Shown here: positions 28,488 through 36,532 of the stretch, one piece after another
Numbering within the stretch: the stretch's first letter is position 1
Layout of the letters: each line of letters opens with the position of its first letter
NCBI RefSeq assembly: GCF_000409775.1
Contig: NZ_KE332377.1
Span: 558,001 to 622,000, forward strand
Length of the DNA stretch: 64,000 nucleotides
Reading direction: 5' to 3'
DNA from: Litchfieldella anticariensis FP35 = DSM 16096
GTDB lineage: Bacteria; Pseudomonadota; Gammaproteobacteria; Pseudomonadales; Halomonadaceae
Notes under the pieces: model-generated
What the model was told of the DNA's origin: nothing
Database searches by the model: none
Seen by the model: the letters and a program-made list of their open reading frames with translations, nothing else
Made by a program: the position numbers and the translations under genes

Positions 28488-28564
28488 GGCGTATCGCCCC
28501 TAGCCCCCTTTCATGACAATGGCCAACATCCAGGATTTTCGACCTCAGTGATGTCTTGCAGGCC

Positions 28565-29737
28565 ATGGCTGATCAAAGCAGCGACCAGGAAAAGACCGAA
28601 CCGGCCACGCCACGGCGCCTCGAAAAGGCGCGTGAAGAAGGTCAGGTTGCGCGATCTCGAGAACTGACCACCTTCATGCTGTTATTGGGGGGAGTTGCTG
28701 GTCTATGGTCGATGAGCGCACTGCTTTACGACCAATTGGGACTGGTGATGGAGCAGGCGTTTCTCTTTGAACGTCGTCAAGTCTTCGACCCCATGTCCAT
28801 GCTGAATCATGCCTGGGCACTTGGTGAGCGTACGCTATTTGCCATGTTGCCATTGTTTCTGTTGCTGGCGGTGGTGGCACTCGCAGCGCCGGTGTTGCTG
28901 GGAGGTTGGCTGTTTTCCGCCAAATCCTTGAAGCCACAGATCGCCAAGCTCAATCCCCTGAAGGGGCTGAAACGTATTTTCGGTACCCAGGCGCTGATCG
29001 AGTTGGCCAAGGCAATTGCCAAGTCGGTGCTGGTGGGCAGCGTGGCGATGGCGTTCTTGCTGGCCAATAAGGGTAAGTTCATGGGGTTGATGGACCTGCC
29101 CATTCAGCAGGCGTTGGCTAATGCCCTGGAACTGGCGGCCATGGCATGTGGCTTGATCGTCCTGGCATTGCTGATCGTGATCTTGATCGATGTGCCATAT
29201 CAGTTATGGAGCCACGCCAAGAAACTGCGCATGAGTAAGGATGAGATCAAGCGTGAGCACAAGGAGTCGGAGGGGGACCCGCACTTAAAGGCACGTATCC
29301 GGTCACAGCAGCAGTCCATGGCGCGCAATCGCATGATGAGTAAGGTGCCGGAGGCTGATGTGATCGTCACCAACCCGACGCACTACGCGGTAGCCCTGCG
29401 TTATGACGATGGCAAGATGTCGGCACCGCGGGTGGTGGCGAAAGGGGCCGATGCCGTGGCAGCCAGAATCAGGGAACTGGGTAGTGAGCACCGGGTACCT
29501 TTACTGGAGGCGCCGCCGTTGGCTCGGGCTCTGTATCATCATGTGGATCTCGATCACGAGATCCCTGTGGCGTTGTATACCGCGGTGGCCGAGGTGCTGG
29601 CCTGGGCTTTCCGTCTCAAGCGGGTGCGTGAAGAGGGTGGCGAGTTACCCGAAGCACCCAGTGAACTACCGGTTCCCGAAGAACTGGATGACCGACGGTC
29701 GACCGAGACATCGGCGCCGCGGAACGAGTCGATATAG
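28565..29737 (+). CDS. flhB: Flagellar export gate protein FlhB
   Basis: Inner-membrane component of the flagellar type III export gate that switches substrate class after hook completion. ATG 28565 (three codons inside an alternative ATG at 28556) gives 390 aa beginning MADQSSDQEKTEPATPRRLEKAREEGQVARSREL. Four membrane helices lie in residues 30-210. The cytoplasmic tail carries the self-cleavage motif N270-P-T-H in VTNPTHYAVALRYD (Salmonella N269). The tail beyond about residue 360 is P/E-rich. It is followed by flhA. Confidence 0.97.
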   Translation: MADQSSDQEKTEPATPRRLEKAREEGQVARSRELTTFMLLLGGVAGLWSMSALLYDQLGLVMEQAFLFERRQVFDPMSMLNHAWALGERTLFAMLPLFLLLAVVALAAPVLLGGWLFSAKSLKPQIAKLNPLKGLKRIFGTQALIELAKAIAKSVLVGSVAMAFLLANKGKFMGLMDLPIQQALANALELAAMACGLIVLALLIVILIDVPYQLWSHAKKLRMSKDEIKREHKESEGDPHLKARIRSQQQSMARNRMMSKVPEADVIVTNPTHYAVALRYDDGKMSAPRVVAKGADAVAARIRELGSEHRVPLLEAPPLARALYHHVDLDHEIPVALYTAVAEVLAWAFRLKRVREEGGELPEAPSELPVPEELDDRRSTETSAPRNESI

Positions 29738-29745
29738 GAGCCTCG

Positions 29746-31830
29746 ATGAGAGCGCTGACCGATTACCTGGGGCATCGTGACTGGATGGGTGATGTCCGGA
29801 TGAAACTGCTGGCCGGCCCGATTTTGATCATCATGATCCTGACCATGATGATCTTGCCGTTACCGCCGTTTGCACTGGACTTGTTCTTTACCTTCAATAT
29901 CGCACTGGCGGTCATGGTGCTGCTGGTCAGCATGTTTACCCAGAAGCCCTTGGACTTCGCTGCCTTCCCCGCAGTGCTGCTATTCACCACCTTGTTGCGC
30001 TTGTCGTTGAATGTCGCCTCCACACGGGTGGTGTTGATGGAAGGCCATGCCGGTGGTGATGCGGCGGGCAAGGTCATCGAAGCCTTTGGGACTTTCCTGG
30101 TGGGCGGCAACTTCGCTGTGGGCTTGGTGGTGTTCCTGATCCTGGTGATCATCAACTTCATGGTCATCACCAAGGGGGCGGGACGTATCGCCGAGGTGGG
30201 GGCACGCTTTATGCTCGATGCCATGCCTGGCAAGCAGATGGCCATCGATGCCGATCTCAATGCTGGCTTGATTGGTGAAGAGGAAGCTCGCACGCGGCGT
30301 GGCGAAGTCGCCCAAGAGGCCGATTTCTATGGCTCCATGGATGGTGCCAGCAAGTTCGTGCGTGGCGATGCCATGGCCGGTCTGGTGATCATGGTTGTCA
30401 ATATCATCGGCGGCCTGTTGATCGGTATGTTGCAGCACGGAATGGATTTCGGCAGCGCTGCACGTACTTACACACTCTTGACCATCGGCGATGGTCTGGT
30501 AGCGCAGATTCCCGCTCTGGTGATTTCGACGGCCGCCGGTGTCACGGTATCGCGAGTCAATACCGACCAGGATGTCGGCCAGCAGATGATCAGCCAGTTG
30601 TTCGTCAATCCCCAGGTGCTGATCCTGTCCGCCTGTGTCATGGGGTTGCTCGGCATGGTGCCGGGCATGCCCAATCTGGTATTCCTGATCTTTACCGCTG
30701 TGCTTGGCGGGTTGGCCTGGTTCCTGATGCGTCAGCAGGAAAACAAGCTGGCCGAGCGGGAGGTCAATGCTGAACCGCCCCCCCCGCCGGAAGCGCCGGA
30801 GGCGAGTTGGGACGATGTGCAACTGGTCGATACTCTAGGACTGGAGGTTGGCCATCGGCTGATTCCGTTGGTCGATCACCGGCAACAGGGAGAACTGCTG
30901 GGACGAATCAAGAGTGTGCGTAAGAAATTCGCCCAGGATGTGGGCTTCTTGCCCCCCGTAGTGCATATCCGTGACAACCTGGAACTCGGTGCCAATACCT
31001 ATGCGATCACCTTGAAAGGGGTGGAAGTCGGTCGCGCCGATGCTTTCCCTGGCAAATGGTTGGCGATCGATCCGGGACAAGTCTCCGGTACCGTCGATGG
31101 TACACCTACCCAGGATCCCGCTTTCGGCTTGCCGGCGGTGTGGATAGATGCCGGCCAGCGAGAGCATGCTCAAGTCTATGGCTATACGGTTGTCGATGCC
31201 GGTACCGTGGTGGCAACCCATCTCAATCATCTACTGCATCGGCATGCTGGCGAGATGTTGGGACGTGGCGAGGTGCAGCAGTTGCTCGATAAGTTGGGAG
31301 AAGAGAACAAGTCGCTGGTCGAGGACGTGGTTCCCAAGGCGATATCGTTGACGGCACTGCAGCGTATCCTCCAGAGCTTGCTCGAGGAGGACGTCTCGAT
31401 TCGTGATATGCGGAGCATCCTCGATACGCTGGCTGAACATGCTGGTCAACAGGGCGATGCCAACGAACTGACGGCGATCGTACGCATCGCACTGGGGCGT
31501 GCCATTACCCAGCAATGGTTCGGCAGTCAGCAGGAATTACATGTGATCGGTTTGGATGCCAACCTCGAACAAGTGCTGACACAAGCCATGAACGGCGGAG
31601 GAGCACTGGAGCCTGGGTTGGCTGACACCTTGATGCAGCAGGCGGAAGCCGCCTTGCAGCGCCAGGAAGCCAGTGGCGAGCCGCCGGTTCTGGTCGTTCA
31701 ACACAGCCTACGCGCCTTGCTGGCGCGTTTCCTACGTCGGCGCCTGAGGCACCTGGTGGTGATGTCCCAGGCCGAGATTCCTGATGACCGCACTCTCAGG
31801 ATTACCAGTCTGATTGGGGCACAACAATGA
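29746..31830 (+). CDS. flhA: Flagellar export gate protein FlhA
   Basis: Largest export-gate subunit, 694 aa. The N-terminal half has about eight membrane helices, including LPPFALDLFFTFNIALAVMVLL and the conserved cytoplasmic FHIPEP region (KGAGRIAEVGARFMLDAMPGKQMAIDADLNAGLI...). The C-terminal half forms the cytoplasmic nonameric ring domain (GLEVGHRLIPLVD..., and RILQSLLEEDVSIRDMRSIL). The length is normal. It is 8 bases after flhB and overlaps flhF by 4 bases. Confidence 0.98.
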   Translation: MRALTDYLGHRDWMGDVRMKLLAGPILIIMILTMMILPLPPFALDLFFTFNIALAVMVLLVSMFTQKPLDFAAFPAVLLFTTLLRLSLNVASTRVVLMEGHAGGDAAGKVIEAFGTFLVGGNFAVGLVVFLILVIINFMVITKGAGRIAEVGARFMLDAMPGKQMAIDADLNAGLIGEEEARTRRGEVAQEADFYGSMDGASKFVRGDAMAGLVIMVVNIIGGLLIGMLQHGMDFGSAARTYTLLTIGDGLVAQIPALVISTAAGVTVSRVNTDQDVGQQMISQLFVNPQVLILSACVMGLLGMVPGMPNLVFLIFTAVLGGLAWFLMRQQENKLAEREVNAEPPPPPEAPEASWDDVQLVDTLGLEVGHRLIPLVDHRQQGELLGRIKSVRKKFAQDVGFLPPVVHIRDNLELGANTYAITLKGVEVGRADAFPGKWLAIDPGQVSGTVDGTPTQDPAFGLPAVWIDAGQREHAQVYGYTVVDAGTVVATHLNHLLHRHAGEMLGRGEVQQLLDKLGEENKSLVEDVVPKAISLTALQRILQSLLEEDVSIRDMRSILDTLAEHAGQQGDANELTAIVRIALGRAITQQWFGSQQELHVIGLDANLEQVLTQAMNGGGALEPGLADTLMQQAEAALQRQEASGEPPVLVVQHSLRALLARFLRRRLRHLVVMSQAEIPDDRTLRITSLIGAQQ

Positions 31831-34121
31831 GTGTGAAGCGTTTCGTAGGCAGCAATAGCCGTGAGGCCATGCGGCAGGTGCGCGCAACGTTGGGTGATGA
31901 TGCACTGATCCTGTCCAATCGCCGGATCGATGAGGGAGTCGAGATACTGGCGATGGCCGATGACGAGCATGATCGCCTGACGCAGACTTCGGCAACCAGG
32001 GCAGTGGCAGCATCCCCGCAAACTGGTGCTGGGCACGCTGTGACGAATGTAGCACCTATGCCATCCGTGGTTGCGCCTTCGGCGGTCACTTCCCCAATGG
32101 ACTTCGCTGCGCTCAGCGAGCGTTTGCTGGGTGAAATGCAGGATATGCGGGCGATGCTGAGTCGTCAGGGGGGCGGTACGGCGACAGCCTCCACTCCCAG
32201 CGTTACCAACAGGCTGCGGCAATGCTTGTGGGGGGCGGGCATCGGGCCGCGCCTGGCTGATGAGTTATTGGCGACCTTGCCGGCTGAGCTTAGTGCTCTC
32301 GATGGTGGTGAAGCCGAAGGGAAGGCATGGCTGAAACGCCAGTTGAGTGCGCGCCTCGTCGTCTCTGAGAGCGAGGCTGAATTGCTTGATGCTGGTGGTG
32401 TCATCGCTTTGGTTGGTCCCACGGGGGTTGGCAAGACCACCACCACGGCAAAACTGGCAGCGCGTTATGTGATGCGCCATGGTAGCGAGGGTGTGGTTCT
32501 GGTGACCACCGATAGCTATCGAGTGGGAGCACATGAACAACTGCGTATTTACGCGCGGTTGTTGGGTGTAGAGGTGCACGCTCTTGATGCCGAGACCCCG
32601 TTGGAGGCACTGCTAGAGCAATTGGGAGACAAACGGCTGGTGATCATCGATACCGTCGGTATGAGCCAGCGCGATCAACGATTGGTCAAGCAGGTAGCCC
32701 AGCTCGGTAGTAACGGCAAAAGGGTTCGCTTGATGTTGTTGCTGAATGCGGCAAGTCATGGTGATACCTTGGAAGATGTCATTGTCACTTATCGTCGCGC
32801 CGCTCAGGCATCCGACAATCGGCTAGTCGATTGCATCTTGACCAAAAGTGACGAAGCGGCGCGGTTGGGGCCTCTGCTTGATGCCGTGATTCGTCATGGA
32901 TTACAACTGCATTATGTCTCGCACGGCCAGCAGGTTCCCGAAGATCTGTGTCTAGCCAATGCCCACAGGCTTGTCGACCAAGCCTTGGATGTCGATGACG
33001 ACTCTCCCTTCGCCCCGAGTGTCGATGACCTGGGGGGCTTGTCCAAAGAGCGTAGTCTGCAATCGCTGTCGCGAGGGTTGCTGGGGCAGGGGCGCTCATT
33101 GGTCACAACGCTGGAAACGCTGCGCGAGAAGATTGCAGGATTTTCGTTGATGGAGGAAGCCTGGCAGATCGCAGGAACTCCCCGTCAGTATCACCAGTCG
33201 GGCATTGTCTCCTTGCAAGAGCGAGTCACGCAGTTGGCCCAACGGCAGGCCAGCCTCGGCGGAGGGCTCACCGTGCTTTGGGGAGTTTCTCGCCTGAGCG
33301 GTTGCGATTGGCCTAGCCCGGTACAGGGGCTCGACTCCCAAGGCCGGCTTCTGGGGTTGAACTGGCAGTACCATGCATTACCGGCAGGGCAGGATCAGCG
33401 ACTGGGTTGGGCTGGCGACTGTCTGGGAGGAGATCGGCATCTGCTGGCGCAGTGTCCGGACAAGGCCGCCTTGGAGTGGCTGGATGCCTGGCAGCTTCCC
33501 TGGTTGGCGGCAGTCAAGGGCAACCGACGTATGGTGTACCAAGGGGAGCGCCGCAACTTGTCGCAACTTGCCGAGCTGGCCAAGGGGGGAGAGCCTCTCG
33601 TTTGTCGTTTGCGGGGTGCTAACGTGATTGCCGAGTTGTCGTACCTAGGGGTTGAAATGCCCTCCGTGCGAAGGGAAGGACAAGTACAGACGCCGCCCAT
33701 CGTAGCTTGGTTCTGTCGGCTCAGCGATGCTGACAGCGGGCGGGAAGTGGGGCGTCGCTACTGGTTGTCGTCATGCCATGACCAGGAACAGGCGCGCCAA
33801 TTGTTAGCAACCGACCTCGTTCATGCCGACTTGCCACTGCTGACCCGTCAAGCCTGGCAACGTCTGGGTCATGCTGGCTTCGCCCAGTGCGATCCGTCGC
33901 TACGTTTGCTGCTGGCCGGTGGTTTCGCCGCGGTAGCGCTGCGCCTCGATCAAGATCACGATACTTGGGCGATGGACGTGCGTGCCCAGCTTCTTGCCTT
34001 GCAAGGTGGTAAGGCCCAACGCAAGCCTAAGCTTTTGCTCGAAGCCTTGCTGCATCTCTTCACTGCGCGTGATGTTTTCCAGCAAATGAGCGTCAGTGGA
34101 CAGCGGGTGCTGGGTGGCTGA
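31827..34121 (+). CDS. flhF: FlhF-type SRP-like GTPase with long C-terminal extension
   Basis: Signal-recognition-type GTPase that sets flagellar position and number in many bacteria. The N-terminal region (1-130) holds FLHF-type sequence VKRFVGSNSREAMRQVRATLGDDALILSNR, then a low-complexity linker. The NG domain has the P-loop at about 196-205 (VGPTGVGKTTTTAK), then VTTDSYRVGAHEQLRIYA, IDTVGMSQRD and ILTKSDEAARLG, ending near residue 395 (GQQVPEDL). Standard FlhF proteins stop about here, whereas this 764-aa protein continues for about 365 residues that I cannot assign to any family. There is no stop or frameshift between the parts. It overlaps flhA and runs one base from the FlhG-like gene. 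Confidence 0.9.
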   Translation: MSVKRFVGSNSREAMRQVRATLGDDALILSNRRIDEGVEILAMADDEHDRLTQTSATRAVAASPQTGAGHAVTNVAPMPSVVAPSAVTSPMDFAALSERLLGEMQDMRAMLSRQGGGTATASTPSVTNRLRQCLWGAGIGPRLADELLATLPAELSALDGGEAEGKAWLKRQLSARLVVSESEAELLDAGGVIALVGPTGVGKTTTTAKLAARYVMRHGSEGVVLVTTDSYRVGAHEQLRIYARLLGVEVHALDAETPLEALLEQLGDKRLVIIDTVGMSQRDQRLVKQVAQLGSNGKRVRLMLLLNAASHGDTLEDVIVTYRRAAQASDNRLVDCILTKSDEAARLGPLLDAVIRHGLQLHYVSHGQQVPEDLCLANAHRLVDQALDVDDDSPFAPSVDDLGGLSKERSLQSLSRGLLGQGRSLVTTLETLREKIAGFSLMEEAWQIAGTPRQYHQSGIVSLQERVTQLAQRQASLGGGLTVLWGVSRLSGCDWPSPVQGLDSQGRLLGLNWQYHALPAGQDQRLGWAGDCLGGDRHLLAQCPDKAALEWLDAWQLPWLAAVKGNRRMVYQGERRNLSQLAELAKGGEPLVCRLRGANVIAELSYLGVEMPSVRREGQVQTPPIVAWFCRLSDADSGREVGRRYWLSSCHDQEQARQLLATDLVHADLPLLTRQAWQRLGHAGFAQCDPSLRLLLAGGFAAVALRLDQDHDTWAMDVRAQLLALQGGKAQRKPKLLLEALLHLFTARDVFQQMSVSGQRVLGG

Positions 34122-34122
34122 A

Positions 34123-34668
34123 ATGGGAGAAGGCTCTTCTTTTCTGGGACAGGACCAAGCTGCCGGATTGCGTCGTTGGGCCCGGCAACAGGGAATCGAT
34201 GTTACCGAGGAAGGTGTGACGAGGGAGTCATCAGCCCGGGAAGAAAGCGTCTGTCGAAAGACCTTGATGGTAGTGGGAATGCCGGATACCTCGACTCGCC
34301 AACGACATCGTGTGCAACAGGTGTTGCGGGACTGGCATGTCGCAGGGCAACGCTGGATTGGCGATCCCGACGTTTGGCGCATCGTGGTTCTGGGGGCTGA
34401 TAGTCCACATGTGCCGATACTGGCTGAGCAGCAGGCACGTTGGGCACTTTGGGTGGAGGGCGACCTCGATGGTTTTCGCCGTGCCTACCGAGTACTCAAG
34501 TGTCTCGCTGCTGGCCGTGGGCCCCGGCGTCTGCTGGCGATCCATCCCGGCTTCGTCTCACGCGACGGTTTGCTCAACAATCTGCAACAGGCTGCTGATG
34601 AATTCTGCGGCATCGAGCTACTGGTGTTGAATGGTACCGCTGGTGAACGGACGGAGTCTCGGCGATGA
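34123..34668 (+). CDS. Short FlhG/MinD-like protein lacking a P-loop
   Basis: A 181-aa protein at the place where flhG normally follows flhF. It has no KGGxGK[T/S] P-loop, so it is unlikely to be a working ATPase. From about residue 90, VVLGADSPHVPILAEQQARWALWVEGDLDGFRRAYRVLKCLAAGRGPRRLLAIHPGFVSRDGLLNNLQQAADEFCGIELLVLNG fits the later half of FlhG-type folds (alternating strands and helices, including the DAYRVLKCL-like helix). The similarity is weak and inferred by pattern and position. Start ATG 34123 is one base after flhF; it overlaps flhE by 4 bases, so it is translationally coupled to both. It may be a degenerate FlhG kept as an FlhF partner. Confidence 0.55.
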   Translation: MGEGSSFLGQDQAAGLRRWARQQGIDVTEEGVTRESSAREESVCRKTLMVVGMPDTSTRQRHRVQQVLRDWHVAGQRWIGDPDVWRIVVLGADSPHVPILAEQQARWALWVEGDLDGFRRAYRVLKCLAAGRGPRRLLAIHPGFVSRDGLLNNLQQAADEFCGIELLVLNGTAGERTESRR

Positions 34669-35066
34669 GAGGGTATTGGCAGAGTATCGTGTTTGTCATC
34701 CTGTGCTTGCTGGCGGTAGGAGTGGCCTGGGGAGCATCAGGAAGCTGGGTTGCCACTGCGCCTGGGGTGCGTGTCGCTATCCCCGAACGTGAGGTTCATT
34801 CACAATCGCTATCGACGCCATCTTCGCTTCCCAGCCAAATGCTTATCTCCAAGTTGCGTTGGCGCTTCGATTCTCCACTGGGGCAGTCAATTCAGGCTTG
34901 GTTGTGTCATCCTCGACGCTGTATACCGTTATCTTCACCATCGGGTCAAAGCAGGATGCTGGCGGGTCTGTCCGCATCCGCTCCCTTGTACTTTCAGTTT
35001 CGTTTACCGCGGGGAGGACAAGCCGTGGAAGTGACGGGATTGCAAGTCATCGTCGACTATCAATGA
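34665..35066 (+). CDS. flhE: Flagellar protein FlhE
   Basis: Periplasmic protein that in enterics acts on the export gate and proton leakage through it. The 133-aa product has an N-terminal signal peptide (MRGYWQSIVFVILCLLAVGVAWG) and the FlhE pattern in the rest: GSWVATAPG, SKLRWRFD, the cysteine pair in WLCHPRRCIPL, and a C-terminus ending LQVIVDYQ. It lies after flhA-flhF as in enterics flhBAE, with flhF and the FlhG-like gene inserted. Its stop overlaps the convergent phosphatase gene. Confidence 0.8.
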   Translation: MRGYWQSIVFVILCLLAVGVAWGASGSWVATAPGVRVAIPEREVHSQSLSTPSSLPSQMLISKLRWRFDSPLGQSIQAWLCHPRRCIPLSSPSGQSRMLAGLSASAPLYFQFRLPRGGQAVEVTGLQVIVDYQ

Positions 35067-35638
35067 GATGGTGTCTCCTTATATTCGGTGATGCTGGCTG
35101 GAGCGAGTGGGGGGCGGTCGCGATGTGATGTCAATGGTCTGTCTTCCAGGGCGGTGAGCAGTATTTGTAGTGGATCCCCGTGGCTCACCAGTGCAATCGT
35201 CTCACCACAGTGTCGTGCTTCCATGTGCTCGATGACCATCTGCATCCGGATGGCCACGGCTGCAACGCTCTCCACACCCAACTGTTGATGGTGGGCATCC
35301 TGGGCATCCAATGTCCAGATATCGTGATAGTGGCGGTCGGATTTTCCATCGAGTTCGCCGAAGCAACGCTCACGCAACCGCTTGTCGACTTGCATGGATA
35401 GATGGAAGCGTTGGGCAAGATACATGGCCGTCTGAGTGGTCCGTCGGTAGTCCGAGTGCAGGAGAAGAGTCGGCGTGGGCCAATACCAGTCACTGATCAG
35501 CTTGTGCATCTGCTGTTCGCCCAAGGTCGATAGTCCATAGTAGGCACATCCATGCGTAGGTGTGCTGACTATGATTCCTGCTTCATTGGCCTGGCTATGA
35601 CCATGCCGCACCAGCAGATAATGATTTTGCAGGCTCAC
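35060..35638 (-). CDS. Histidine phosphatase family protein
   Basis: A 192-aa cytoplasmic protein of the phosphoglycerate mutase-like superfamily. The catalytic motif is LVRHG near residue 9 (YLLVRHGHSQANEAG), with the second histidine in LVSHGDPLQ near 153 and the supporting arginines in SDYRRTTQTA and RLRERCFG. Members include phosphatases for small phosphorylated compounds and for proteins, and the substrate cannot be told here. It is antiparallel to the flagellar genes, and its end overlaps flhE, which argues against co-regulation. Confidence 0.9.
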   Translation of the reverse strand: MSLQNHYLLVRHGHSQANEAGIIVSTPTHGCAYYGLSTLGEQQMHKLISDWYWPTPTLLLHSDYRRTTQTAMYLAQRFHLSMQVDKRLRERCFGELDGKSDRHYHDIWTLDAQDAHHQQLGVESVAAVAIRMQMVIEHMEARHCGETIALVSHGDPLQILLTALEDRPLTSHRDRPPLAPASITEYKETPSH

Positions 35639-35654
35639 GATTATTGCTCGAGTG

Positions 35655-35669
35655 TTTCAAAACTTGAAA
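35655..35669. repeat. Short inverted repeat upstream of the phosphatase gene and fliA
   Basis: TTTCAA-AAC-TTGAAA, perfect 6-bp arms, in the 168-base divergent gap between the phosphatase gene (start 35638) and fliA (start 35807). It could be an operator. I see no clear FlhDC site or sigma-28 promoter for fliA. Confidence 0.3.
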
Positions 35670-35806
35670 AAGCCTCGAATTGGTGGAGCTATTCAAGGCT
35701 TGGCCCTATCACCGCTACGTCAATAATGGCAAGTATGACGGGTCGGCATTCGGCCCGCGATATCGGTTTTTCATAGGGCCAAGGTATTGGGCTCGGGGCG
35801 AGAAGG

Positions 35807-36505
35807 ATGTATACGGCACAAGGCAAGATCGATCAAGGGGCGTTGCTTGAACAATACCTCCCGGTAGTGCGGCGCCAGGCCTTGGCGCTTCAGGTCAAAT
35901 TACCGGCGAGTGTGGAGCTTGACGACTTGATTCAGGCGGGAATGGTCGGTCTGCTGGATTGTCTGGCGCGTTATGACACCAAACATGGGGCGAGCTTCAC
36001 GACCTACGCCAGTCAACGCATCCGTGGCGCCATGATTGACGAACTGCGCAGTCGCGATTGGGTACCCCGTAGCGTCAGGCGTAATGCGCGCGCACTGGAT
36101 GAGGCTATCCGTCGGCTCGAGCAAAAGTTGGGGCGTGCCGCCGATGAACGGGAAATTGCTGCTGAGCTGGATGTCGGCCTTGAGGAATATTACCAGTTAT
36201 TGGGTGATGCCAACGGTGGACAACTGCTCCCCTTCGAAGAGCTCGTTGCTGAAGGTGGTGAACCGAGTGATGATGAGAGGGCCCCTCCATCTCCCTTCGC
36301 AGCACTGGCCGATGGCGAGCAGCGCGAAAGGCTAGTCGCGGCCATTGAACAGCTTCCTGAACGCGAGAAGCTGCTACTGGGGCTTTACTATCAGGAAGAA
36401 CTCAATCTCAAGGAGATCGGTGCCGTGCTGGGTGTCAGCGAATCGCGGGTGTGTCAGTTGCATAGCCAGGCGGTGTCGCGGTTGCGGGCGAAGCTGTCCG
36501 ACTAA
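35807..36505 (+). CDS. fliA: RNA polymerase sigma-28 factor FliA
   Basis: Directs transcription of late flagellar and chemotaxis genes. The 232-aa product has sigma region 2 (ELDDLIQAGMVGLLDCLARYDTKHGASFTTYASQRIRGAMIDELR), the segment DWVPRSVRRNAR, region 3, and region 4 with a helix-turn-helix in ELNLKEIGAVLGVSESRVCQLHSQAVSRLRAKL. It fits the sigma-28 consensus matches seen at fliD, motA, the first receptor and cheB. The anti-sigma factor FlgM is not in the window. Confidence 0.97.
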   Translation: MYTAQGKIDQGALLEQYLPVVRRQALALQVKLPASVELDDLIQAGMVGLLDCLARYDTKHGASFTTYASQRIRGAMIDELRSRDWVPRSVRRNARALDEAIRRLEQKLGRAADEREIAAELDVGLEEYYQLLGDANGGQLLPFEELVAEGGEPSDDERAPPSPFAALADGEQRERLVAAIEQLPEREKLLLGLYYQEELNLKEIGAVLGVSESRVCQLHSQAVSRLRAKLSD

Positions 36506-36532
36506 AAAAACGCTAGGTTGGCTCTCTTCCCG

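Noticed and set aside
29980-30822. Open frame of 280 aa on the minus strand opposite flhA
   Set aside because: Shadow of flhA; residue composition (H, D, Q rich) not like a real protein.
35692-35720. Possible sigma-28 promoter before fliA (TTCAAGGC...ACCGCTAC)
   Set aside because: Only partial match to both elements; much weaker than the four accepted sites, so not listed.
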